A DNA stretch of 64,000 nucleotides from Mercurialis annua (taxonomy: Eukaryota; Streptophyta; Magnoliopsida; Malpighiales; Euphorbiaceae), in NCBI RefSeq assembly GCF_937616625.2, contig NC_065571.1, positions 12,774,501 through 12,838,500 of the forward strand, in the 5' to 3' direction. This document shows positions 47,645-57,276 of this stretch, in pieces (position 1 is the first letter of the stretch; each line of letters opens with the position of its first letter). A program made the position numbers and the translations under genes. Under the pieces are notes generated by a model. It had not been told where the DNA came from, ran no database searches, and saw only the letters and a program-made list of their open reading frames with translations.

Positions 47645-48951
47645 GGCTAATAATCACCGACGGTCCTCGACTTTTACCCTAACCTTCCGTAAACCCCCCA
47701 ACCTTTCAAAAGCTTCCCTAAACCCCCCAACCTTTGTGGCGGCGCCATTCACGGCCCTTATAGACGAAACTACCCTTTTGGTTTTGGCGGCTGTCCTTTT
47801 TTTTGGAAAAAAATAAATAGTGGCGCCACATGTTAATTGACACGTCATTTAATGTCAAAACAAAATTGAAACACCCAAAATACCCCCTAAAAAATTAAAC
47901 CAAATCAAATTTACTTAATCAAACCCAACCCACGGTCAATCCGCCCGCCAACCCGAACCACTCACCGCACCCGCCGCCGACCACCACCCGCCGCCCGCCG
48001 CCGACCCATCGGAATCTGCTCTTGGAGAGCAGATCTGAATCTGTTCTCCAAGAACAGATTCAGATCTGTTCTTGGAGAACAGATTCAGATCTGTTCTCCA
48101 AGAACAGATCTGAAATCTGCTCTTGGAGAACAGATTCAGATCTGTTCTCCAAGAACAGATCTGAAATCTGTTCTTGGAGAACAGATGCACATCTGTTCTC
48201 CAAGAACAGATGTGCAGAAGACGAGCAGCAGCTCGTCTTCTCAGAGAAGACGAGCTGCTGCTCGTCTTCTGAAAAACGGAGAAGACGAGCTGTTGCTCGT
48301 CTTCTCAAAAACGGAGAAGACGAGCAGCAGCCCGTCTTCTCAGGGAAGACGAGCAGCAGCCCGTCTTCTCAGGGAAGACGAGCAGCAGCCCGTCTTCTCA
48401 GGGAAGACGAGCTGCTACTCGTCTTCCCAACCGGAGAAGACGAGCAGCAGCTCGTCTTCCCCTGAGAAGACGAGCTGATGCTCGTCTTCTCAGATCTGAG
48501 AAGACGAGCAGCATCTCGTCTTCTCAGATCTGAGAAGACGGTCGTCTTCTCAGGTGAGAAGACGACGAGCTTGGTCGTTTTCTCACCTGAGAAGATGACC
48601 GGAGGCGGGTTCGGTTGTGGCGGTTCGGTTTCAATAATTCAGTGGTTTGAATGGGTTGATTTGCTTTGATTTTTTATTTTTGTTTTAATTAAATTTTAAT
48701 AGTTGTAAGGGTGTTTTGGGTTTTTCAATTTTTTTTTTAGATATTTTGCCACATGTCAGATGACACGTGGCGCCGTCTTTTTTTTAGAATTGTAGCCGCC
48801 AAAAAAAGACGGCGCTTAGGGGTATTTTCGTCCATAAGGACCGTGAATGAGCGCCGCCATAAAGGTTGGGGGGTTTAGGGAAGCTTTTGAAAGGTCGGGG
48901 GGTTTACGGAAGCTTAGAGCAAAGGTCGAGGACCGTCGGTGATTATTAGCC
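47645..48951. mobile_element. Large MULE-like foldback element carrying two hairpin arrays
   Basis: A 1307 bp element inserted in LTR-like sequence, with a perfect 9 bp duplication TAGATAATG (47636-47644 and 48952-48960). Long terminal repeats: left GGCTAATAATCACCGACGGT, right exact inverse, continuing through CCCCCCAACCTTTC, GGCGCC and TTTTTTGG segments over about 200 bp. The centre (48010-48600) is built of two successive families of short palindromes. No transposase; overlapping ORFs in the array are artefacts. Confidence 0.95.
48010..48600. repeat. Two adjacent palindromic arrays
   Basis: 48010-48212: alternating CTGTTCTCCAAGAACAG and its inverse, joined by AGATCTGAA-type spacers. 48212-48600: units of GAAGACGAGCAGCAGCTCGT + CTTC and variants, joined by TCAGG or TCAGATCTGA. 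Unit lengths are about 25-35 bp. Confidence 0.9.
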
Positions 48952-49458
48952 TAGATAATGAAATGAAGATATCTTTTTAAGCTACAAAGGTTTAATGTTA
49001 ATTTAGAATTATCATTAAGGTTCAAATTATTATACGTGTTTTGAACGCACACGTGGATCCGATAAAATGTGCTATATATCTATTGGGCGGGAATAAAATT
49101 ATTTGCGCATCGATACTAATTGGGAGTAGATACAAATACAAACGAAATGAAAGATATAAGTGTTGAGTTTGAAGTGACGGTTTGTAACATGTTCCGAAAC
49201 ATGGATAAGCGAAAGTCTCAGGCAATGGACAGAGCAATTACTTGCGGCCTAGACTATTGGAATGTAAACGATGGTCAGTGACGATAGTACCATGTTCACG
49301 GAATCACGGTCACGACCAATCATTAGCGACGGTTGGAAGCTAGTCCACGGGCAGAACGGTTGAAGGCTATATCCACAGCCAGAATTAAAGGATATAGGAA
49401 ACGGAAAATGACGAACTGAAAATTAAAATTCCATTCCGTTTTGTATTTGGGTGTTACA

Positions 49459-50421
49459 TGATACATCTCATCTATTTGCTCATGATGAGGGTAAGTATTC
49501 TAAAGAACATTTTATGGGGTTAAAGTATAACCGAAGATAAAAGCAAAAGTAGTTTGTGTCCCGTGCGTCTGTATCCCAGGCCCAAGCTTCTTATTCACAC
49601 TTCACATATAGCCATAATAAAAATAGAAAAAATGTTTTATTTACTTAAAGTTCAGTCGCTTATTTTTTTAATTTCCTTATAAACATAGAAGGATTCAATT
49701 GCTTAATTAATAAAAAGATTGATCGATACACATCCGAATTGAATTGTTGTTTAATTACAGTTTATAATAAACTTAATCATCTAAAATTATTTCACATTTT
49801 CAAATTTTTTTGTTTAAATTTCAAATTTAAATCGTCAACTTTATCCATAATTTTATTATTTTTCTGTTTTAATTACACCCATAATTTTAATTAAAAAAAT
49901 TACGTTCGAAAAAAAGTTCAAATGTTTTTCATATTTGACACATTAACTCAATTTTTAATACTATTTAAAAAATTAAGAAATTATTTAGATTGAGCGTCCA
50001 ATATGATTCTATGAATGATTTATATATTTAATAATTTTTAAAGTGAAGAAATTTCAATTTTAAAAATATCAGTACAATTAAAACAAAAAACTAGAAAATG
50101 AGATAAAATTGACCATCTTAAAAATTAAACAAATAAACAAAAAATGTCAAAAATGTGTGATATTTTTAGGTAATCACATCTTTAAAACATAATGTAGTAG
50201 ATGATATGCCGGTGAATTTGAAGTTGATTTGTGTTATGATTGAAGAGATTAGCAGACAATAGAAAAGCAAAAGAAGAAGAGTCGGTTTCACCTTTGGCTT
50301 TATCTTTCTTTTCAGTGTCATTACTTGGAATAAATATTGTTGCTAGAACATCTACACAGTTAACTTATATCTAGCTACAATCTCTTGGCCTTGTTCACCA
50401 CCACCAACATCACAAAAAAAC
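49459..50421. other. Intergenic region and AAA-ATPase promoter
   Basis: An AT-rich foldback at about 49790-50160 (CACATTTTCAAATTTTTTTG against the inverse CACATTTTTGACATTTTTTG, plus CTGTTTTAATTACACC against TTGTTTTAATTGTACT) is a probable MITE without a clear duplication. The remainder before 50422 is the promoter and leader of the AAA-ATPase. Confidence 0.45.
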
Positions 50422-51933
50422 ATGGAGATTTTGTCACAAATGTGGTCTCTTCTCGGCCTTCTAACAGTTCTCCAAAACATCTTACCCGCACAGCTTCTGT
50501 CCCTTGTCCACTCCTTGTACGAGTCATTTCAAGACCTCATCTCCCCGTATTCCTACTTCGACGTCCCCGAGTTTAACGGCTACTGTGGCGTCGATATGAA
50601 CGACCTTTATCGCCATGTCAATCTCTATCTCAACTCTCTCAACTCTTCCATCACTGCCCGACGCCTTACGCTCTCTCGTTCGAAGTCTTCGAATTCTATC
50701 TCCTTCACTCTTGCTCCTAATCAAACTCTTGCTGACTCTTTCAATGCTCACACTCTTTCTTGGACTCATTATGTCGAAACTGTTCCGGATTCTTTAGAAG
50801 AGAAACGTAGCTTCACTCTCAAGCTACCTAAGCGCCATCACCGCGCCCTTTTACCACCTTACCTCCAGCACGTCACGTCTCGTGCTGAGGAGTTTGAGCG
50901 GGTTTCGAGGGAAAGAAGGCTCTTTACTAACAATGGTAATGCTTCTTATGAGTCCGGATGGGTTTCGGTCCCTTTCCGCCATCCTTCTACTTTCGATACG
51001 TTAGCACTCGAGCCGCAATTGAAGAGGCAAATAACGGAGGACTTGAGAGCATTTTCTAAGGGTAAGGAGTTCTACCAAAGAGTCGGACGTGCATGGAAGC
51101 GGGGTTACTTGCTTCACGGTCCACCAGGGTCCGGAAAGTCAAGCCTAATCGCTGCAATGGCTAACTATTTGTGCTATGATGTTTATGATCTTGAGCTCAC
51201 CAAAGTGACAGACAACTCAGAGCTGAGAGCTTTATTAATACAGACCAGCAACAGGTGTATTATTGTGATCGAAGACATAGATTGTTCTGTGGATCTAACT
51301 GCTGATAGAGTGGTTAAGAGTAGGAAAAGATGCCAGCAACAGCAAGCATCCAAAGAAGAAGACAGCGGTCGCGTCACCTTATCAGGGCTGCTCAACTTCA
51401 CTGATGGATTGTGGTCATGTTGTGGAGAGGAAAGGATCATTGTTTTCACAACAAATCATAGAGACAATGTTGATCCTGCGCTGGTTAGATGTGGCCGTAT
51501 GGATGTGCATGTCAGCTTAGGCACTTGTGGGATCTATGCATTCAAGGCCTTGGCCTTGAACTACCTCGGAATAGACTCCCATTCTCTATTCGATCTAGCC
51601 GAGAGCTGCATAAGATCCGGTGGCTCTCTCACGCCAGCACAGATTGGCGAAATTCTGTTACGGAACAGAGGAAATGCTGATGTAGCAATGAAGGAGGTGG
51701 TGGCTGCTATGCAAGCTCGAATTTTGAGCAAGGAGCATTTGACAGATTATGAAGATACTGCAACCAGGTCACCACAGAGTGTGTTGACGGTGGGTTCACC
51801 GGATAATTGGGACTCGTCGCCGGGGAGAATCGGCGGGAAGAAGAGAAAGGAAAATAACTTGGAGAAGAAGGCAAAGTTTCTTCTTAGACTTAGATCTTTC
51901 ACCAAGTCTGACTCTGGTAAAAGGGTGATGTGA
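50422..51933 (+). CDS. Plant AAA-ATPase (BCS1-like, AATP1 family)
   Basis: A single uninterrupted exon of 503 residues starting MEILSQMWSLLGLLTVLQNI. The order is typical of the family: an N-terminal hydrophobic segment (residues about 8-30) for membrane anchoring, the plant AAA-ATPase N-terminal domain (residues about 30-130, including YFDVPEFNGYCGVDMNDLY), then the AAA core with Walker A GPPGSGKS (233-240), Walker B IVIEDIDC (281-288), and the second region VFTTNHRDNVDPALVRCGRM (341-360), and a lysine-rich C-terminus. Relatives sit on ER or mitochondrial membranes and include genes induced by salt, abscisic acid or salicylic acid. The usual RPGRMD motif reads RCGRMD here (Cys357 for Pro); other active-site residues are intact. 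Intronless structure is normal in this family. Confidence 0.95.
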   Translation: MEILSQMWSLLGLLTVLQNILPAQLLSLVHSLYESFQDLISPYSYFDVPEFNGYCGVDMNDLYRHVNLYLNSLNSSITARRLTLSRSKSSNSISFTLAPNQTLADSFNAHTLSWTHYVETVPDSLEEKRSFTLKLPKRHHRALLPPYLQHVTSRAEEFERVSRERRLFTNNGNASYESGWVSVPFRHPSTFDTLALEPQLKRQITEDLRAFSKGKEFYQRVGRAWKRGYLLHGPPGSGKSSLIAAMANYLCYDVYDLELTKVTDNSELRALLIQTSNRCIIVIEDIDCSVDLTADRVVKSRKRCQQQQASKEEDSGRVTLSGLLNFTDGLWSCCGEERIIVFTTNHRDNVDPALVRCGRMDVHVSLGTCGIYAFKALALNYLGIDSHSLFDLAESCIRSGGSLTPAQIGEILLRNRGNADVAMKEVVAAMQARILSKEHLTDYEDTATRSPQSVLTVGSPDNWDSSPGRIGGKKRKENNLEKKAKFLLRLRSFTKSDSGKRVM

Positions 51934-52945
51934 ATGAGTCAGCACATTTAGTTTTTGACTTGTTGGTGAAATGTAATTTGTCACTCGACCCTAATTTAGG
52001 CTACTTTTAATGTTTTGTCATTCTTATTTATGCTCAAATGTAAAGTTTCTGGAAAATTATGATTTTTAGCATCCTCCGGTAATTTTTTCTTATTGCTAGC
52101 TGGATATTTTATACATTCACCACCATAGCCTCAAGGGGAAGTGTAGAATTTAACCAAATCTAATGTCAAATTTATTATTATATTAATTTATAATTTCTAA
52201 AAAACTATTCCTAGTAAAACACTTTAGGTTAAAGTACAAAAATGATCCTAATATTTACTCTGTGATTCAACTGATCCTCTAATGTTTTTCGAATCTCCAA
52301 AATAACTCTAACGTTATTAAAGTGGAACAAATATATCATCCGTCTAACGGTAGCGTGTTTGAACGTTAATTCGTCTGATGTGGCATACAATTGGCTGTTT
52401 CTCTAATATTTTCCGAGTCTCAAAAACTAACTTTATCAAAGTATAACAAATATACCCTCCGTCTACTTTGGTAATGTTAAGATCATTTTTCAAACTCGAA
52501 AACAATAGGGGTCAGGCGAGTCACATTGTAAACATTACGGTCATTTTTGTACCTTATCCTTTATATTTTTATTTGAAATCAATAAACCCTCGTTATATAT
52601 TTGTTTTAAACATATCCTCAAAATTTAACAGATTCAATTATGCCCCTCTATAAAACGGGGCATTAACATAACACCTTTTGGAAGAGTACATAACTGAACC
52701 ATTTTCAAAATTTTAAGGATATATTCAAGACAAAGATATCATGAGGGACTTATCCATACTTTGGCATAAATATGAAATGCAAAATTGAACCTTTTCCCAT
52801 GAAACCACAAGCCGACACATAGAAAACCAAAACAAAATATCTCTTAGAAGAAGCGTTTACTCAACGCCACGTACCCTTCATCTCTCATCTCTGTCCTCGC
52901 ATCTTATATTGCACAGAAGAAGAAGAAAAAGTAATTTAAAAAAAT
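51934..52945. other. Intergenic with a probable MITE
   Basis: An inverted-repeat segment at about 52227-52556: left GGTTAAAGTACAAAAATGAT, inverse of the right end GGATAAGGTACAAAAATGAC, internal ACTCTGTGATTCAACTGA against AATGTGACTCGCCTGA. It looks like a MULE or other MITE, but no clean duplication is seen. The 3' end of the AAA gene and the promoter of the EF-hand gene occupy the rest. Confidence 0.5.
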
Positions 52946-53362
52946 ATGGGAGTGGTGATAATAGATGGATCAACAGTGCGGGACTTCGTTAACGACGAAC
53001 CCCACTTCAACAAAAGTGTTGCCGACGCATTTTCCAAGCTAGATCTCAACAATGACGGAGTGTTATCTCGCTGTGAGCTGCGAAAGGCTTTCGAGTCGCT
53101 TCGTCTGATCGAATCCCACTTCGGAATCGACGTAGCCACGCCTCCGGAGCAGCTAACTCAGCTCTATGACTCCATTTTTGACAAGTTTGATTGTGACAAG
53201 AGTGGGGCTGTGGATGTGGATGAGTTTAGGAGCGAGTTTCAGAAGATCTTGCTTGCTATTGCTGATGGCTTAGGGTCTAGTCCTATTCAGATGGCTCTTG
53301 AAGATGATGACCAGAGTTTTCTCAAGAAAGCTGCTGATCTTGAAGCCTCTAAGCTTCACTAG
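52946..53362 (+). CDS. Small EF-hand calcium-binding protein
   Basis: An intronless frame of 138 residues from MGVVIIDGSTVRDFVNDEPH to ADLEASKLH. Two canonical EF-hand loops: residues 33-44 (DLNNDGVLSRCE) and 82-93 (DCDKSGAVDVDE), each with acidic ligands at positions 1, 3 (or N), 5 and 12. The spacing and the C-terminal block (LAIADGLGSSPIQMALEDDD, FLKKAADLEASK) match a conserved plant family of two-EF-hand proteins of unassigned cellular role, presumably calcium sensors. The N-terminal Gly2 lacks a Ser/Thr at position 6, so myristoylation is not strongly predicted. Confidence 0.92.
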   Translation: MGVVIIDGSTVRDFVNDEPHFNKSVADAFSKLDLNNDGVLSRCELRKAFESLRLIESHFGIDVATPPEQLTQLYDSIFDKFDCDKSGAVDVDEFRSEFQKILLAIADGLGSSPIQMALEDDDQSFLKKAADLEASKLH

Positions 53363-56300
53363 TAGTATGCTGCTGTTTTTATTTTGTTTTCACTTGCTCT
53401 ATGTTTGTATCCTATTTACTGAGGTTTTAATAAAACTCCCTTTTGTTAGCTATGGCTATGGATCAATCAATGTATTCAAATGAACTGTTCTAGTTTAAAT
53501 AAAATGATGCTTGTGATCGGTTGTAACTGGATTAGTGTGTGCAGTGGAGTCGAAACATTCTGTAGGTATCTAATTATGGATTTGATATAACGATAGTATA
53601 GCAAAATAAACAAGTAATACAAGAGATTTATGTGATTCGATATTTCGCTTACATACGAGAGCTGGATTGGTCTAAGACAAGCTGTGAATGAAAAGGGTAC
53701 TCTACATTATAATACGACTTTCAAGCTATGAACGGAGTCGGAATCATGTGGCTGCCGCCTCCAGCGATTTCCAAAAACAAATAAAGGCTTTCATTGACAT
53801 TCTATGCTGGAGGTACTATTTATGAGGAAGCATTCAGCATCAATTTCAGTGTTAGAAATGTTTCATAGACTTCAAACTCATCATCGATTCATCGTACTGA
53901 AACTCATGACGGGGCTTTCAATATAATCATTAAACTAGCTAGGTAAACTGTCAAAAAAAGGTACCTGCAGTATTGAATATGCAGGATCGTAGTGAAACTC
54001 ATGACAAATTCTATTGCACTTCAACGGCATTTGGTTGACAGAACAAGGCAGGAAATGTCAAGCATATGATAAACAGAGTCCTGCCTAGCAAAAGACTCAG
54101 AAGCACAACTTTTAGCAATCATACAACAACTTGTCTTCCTATGTGGCGATTTTTTGACACCAAGATGAAGTTTTCTAGCGTTTTCTAGCATAAATATCAT
54201 TCCACAATTTACAATTAATGTCATTAATCCAATCAGACAATGCAAAAATAAATGATAACAAGGAGAAAGCATGAGACTAGATAATATAGCATGTAAGCAT
54301 TTCTCAGAGAAATATTCTGTTCATCAACATGAACAACCGAGCAGCTGAGCGATAAATGTACTTTAATACCCATTTGGTTTGGCAGCCATATATTGTCCAT
54401 CTCTTCATTCATTCTGTTTAGCGATGGTTTGTTTTGTGTTTTTCAGGGAGAGAGCCAGATGAGGTGTATATCTATGTGTGCATATATATGCGTGAACGAG
54501 TGAGATTTTAATACTATGCAGTGCATAGGTTTAAGCCACCTCAACAAGACACGATTTTCGTAAGCATCAAAATGAAGGAGCATAACATGCTCAAAGAAAC
54601 TTGTATATGAATTTACTTTTAAGAACTAATCACCTGGTTCAGGCCTCATCTCATGCTGATAGCTTTCAGTAGCTCTAGGCCTCAATCCTTGGTTGATTAT
54701 GGTCAAACTCAGCCTAGAACAACTAATTGGTCACTGACTCTCTGCACAAGTTAACCTTTGTATCTGCTAAAACATAAAACGCAATGATATAAAGAAGTGC
54801 CTATGATGCTTTTTGATTAGAGATTGGCAAAAGAAGCATAAAAAACTAAAATCAGAAATAAAACAATAAATTATAATAATCACATTCGATGATTTAACAA
54901 ACAAAGAAACATTTGTTGTAGATATAATAAAATTGCCCATATTATAGGGAGTATAAATTGAAGTTGAGCTCGTAATTTGTACTAGTAGGCCATAATATTT
55001 TATTAGTCTAGCTAATATCACAGAGCCAGCATGCAAAATAACATTTAGCACTCATTTGTATGCAAATGTAGTCAAAATTAGAGCTGATCTTAGCAAACAT
55101 CGTAGTTTAAGGATATCGAGGATATGTTCACTCGAATATAGTTTATCCCACTGTCACTGCTGTTACTTCTATCGTAGCCACCAGAGCCATCGGAAGATGA
55201 TATATCACTTTCCATGACTCTCAAAATCACAAGACGCTTCCATATCATGGTCATGCTCTCTACCATCTCTAGGCTGAACATAATCCCAGAGCCTAAGACC
55301 ACAATGCTAACTGAATCTGAAAGTCGTCAACCTGCTGCTGAAGCGCATTTTTCTGCTGCTATAAGGAAGCTATGTGGTTCTGTTTTTATGCAGGGATGAT
55401 CAATAGGCGATAAAAGCATAAATGACTAGTAGTCAACAATATTTATTCTCCATTGCTCACCAGCATTAGTAGATAAATGAGCACGTCTCTCTGGCCCAAC
55501 CTCAAAAGCGGCGGGCTATCCGATGTCCTGAATCTAAAACCAGAAGGTCTTGTCAGCTGATACAATATAAAGCAAATAAACAAGCAAAATGAAATTAGAA
55601 CATCCATGATTGATAACAAAAAAGAAGTAAGATTTCTTATTGGGATAATGATAGGAGGATCAAGAGGACCATGTTCTAAAAGCTCTCCCTAAATAAAGGT
55701 CCTATACTGGATCTTTGCGTGCTCCAAAATCCTACTACTATCATAGCCTGAAAGGCTCTCTCAAGCTCATAGCCTACAAATAATAGAATCTGAAACCTTC
55801 TGGGGTACATGTCATACATTTCACTATCAAGAAATATATAATTTTCTGTCTGAACCAGCCTCCCAGGCATCACCTAATGGCACCTAAATTTAGAACGCAA
55901 GCTCACCTGGTTCAAGCTTCATCTCATACTCGTTCATTTTAAGTGGGCACAGGTTGATGTCGATGAAGATCAAACTCAGTCAAGCACAATTAATTTTGTT
56001 ATTGACTCACTGCACCAGCAAAACTGTGCCCATCAGCTGTATATTGCCTCTAGAACTAAACCAAAATATTTAACTATCACAGCCAGCAGGCAATATTACA
56101 ACCGTTCACACACTCATCTTAATGCAACTATAACGAAAAGAACTGATCCAAGAATAAATGATAAACATTAAAGGGAAAAACACAGAATGTTGGATGCTAT
56201 TAATGTTATTGAACCAAATAACAATCAGATCACAAGCATGATTATAATTTAGCCTAGTTTTCTTCTGGCCTCTCAAAGGTTTTACAGGAACAACAAATAC

Positions 56301-56745
56301 AAAGTAACGTAGGAAGCCTTAGCCAGCACCTACAATATCTACAGCCAGAATGTTCACCTCTGAATCAATGGATTTGTCCAATCTAATAGTCATTCTGAAA
56401 CCCGAATCAACTATACAAAGAATAACCAACAAGCTCTAACTCAAAATTTACGCGTTCAATTCATCCCACAAGCGCTCTCGTTTCCCAATTATAAAACTAT
56501 ACAAGATTTCAAAACTATGACAACAGAGAAAATGGGCACTCACAAAAATAGAATTAAAAAGAAAAAGAGATGCAAACGTACGCTAACAAACGAAAAAGAG
56601 TGGCAAAAAAGAAATAAGCAAAGCGACATAAAGAAAGACAGAGAGCCCGAACATGCCATTAAAAAACGACAACCGACCAAACTAACCCAACTACAGTGTA
56701 TAAAAAAAACAAGAGAGATTAGAGACTTAGTGTTCTGAGAGAGAG
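53363..56745. other. 3.4 kb stretch without a recognised protein gene; possible minus-strand transcript
   Basis: No recognisable domain on either strand. Two related segments at about 54631-54760 and 55914-56040 share CACCTGGTTCA, TCATCTCAT, TCAAACTCAG and TTGACTC phrases; on the minus strand both end with the same donor-like CCAG|GTGA. A fragment on the minus strand near 55330-55375 reads QQKNALQQQVDDFQIQLAL, a coiled-coil-like phrase, but stops follow. It may be a spliced non-coding RNA or a decayed gene sharing a divergent promoter with the RING gene. Confidence 0.4.
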
Positions 56746-57276
56746 ATGTCAGAGCAGCAAACTTATTGGTGTCACGAATGCGATATAAGCATTCATCTTC
56801 TTCTCACCATTGATTCACCATCTTCTCCTCCTCCACTGTGTCCTGACTGCCATACCTGCAATCTTGAGCTCATGGATGACCCCACTCTCACCGACACCGC
56901 TAGCTTCTTCTTAGACGCCTTTTTTCTCCCCTTTTTCAGCGGAGTAAACCCGTCGGAGGAGAGTGGCAGGAGTGCCGTTTTTGACGATTCTGTGCTGCCC
57001 ACCATCAAAATCAGTGGCGGGGATGATTCTTGTTCGGTGATTGTTTGTGGGGTGTGTAAAGATGAGTTCGTTGTAGATGTTGATGAAGCAAAGGTGTTAC
57101 CTTGTAATCATTTGTTCCATCCTGACTGTATACTCCCATGGCTTCACTCTGACCATCTTTCTTGTCCTCTCTGTCGATTTCATCTGCTTCCCGTGCCATC
57201 ATCTTCATCATCTGCTGTTGACTGCAGTTCCACTGATGTTGGTGCTTTGTCCAATTTTCTTCCTTCACAATTCTAG
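56746..57276 (+). CDS. RING-H2 E3 ubiquitin ligase with N-terminal zinc ribbon
   Basis: An intronless frame of 176 residues. The N-terminus has a zinc-ribbon (YWCHECDISI and CPDCHTCNLEL; cysteines 9, 12, 32, 35) typical of plant RING proteins of the RDUF/BCA2-like group. The RING-H2 domain spans residues 101-143: C101, C104, C120, H122, H125, C128, C140, C143 (CGVC, LPCNHLFHPDCILPWL, CPLC). It is expected to recruit E2 enzymes and ubiquitinate unknown targets. It is shorter than many family members (over 300 residues) because the linker and tail are short. The ATG follows a GAGAGAGAGATG leader. Confidence 0.92.
   Translation: MSEQQTYWCHECDISIHLLLTIDSPSSPPPLCPDCHTCNLELMDDPTLTDTASFFLDAFFLPFFSGVNPSEESGRSAVFDDSVLPTIKISGGDDSCSVIVCGVCKDEFVVDVDEAKVLPCNHLFHPDCILPWLHSDHLSCPLCRFHLLPVPSSSSSAVDCSSTDVGALSNFLPSQF

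Larger units (their letters stand above)
46290..49458 (+). mobile_element. Probable LTR of a related retrotransposon, interrupted by a MULE
   Basis: Begins TGTAATACCCCTTTTCCG and ends GGGTGTTACA. Internal phrases match the complete LTR (TGGATCCGATAAAATGTGCT with TATTGGGCGGGAATA near 49050-49095, compare 'gatccgatgaaacatgctttcctattgggcgg'). Without the 1.3 kb insert it is about 1.85 kb. I found no target duplication or internal region, so solo LTR or fragment. A G-rich foldback at about 46755-46915 (GGGGATGACTTCCCCATCTC) is a further inserted repeat. Confidence 0.5.

Noticed and set aside
47936..48669. ORFs through the 48 kb arrays (repeats of FSKNRSEICSWRTD and SSQRRRAAARLL)
   Set aside because: They are translation of alternating inverted units; not protein-like.
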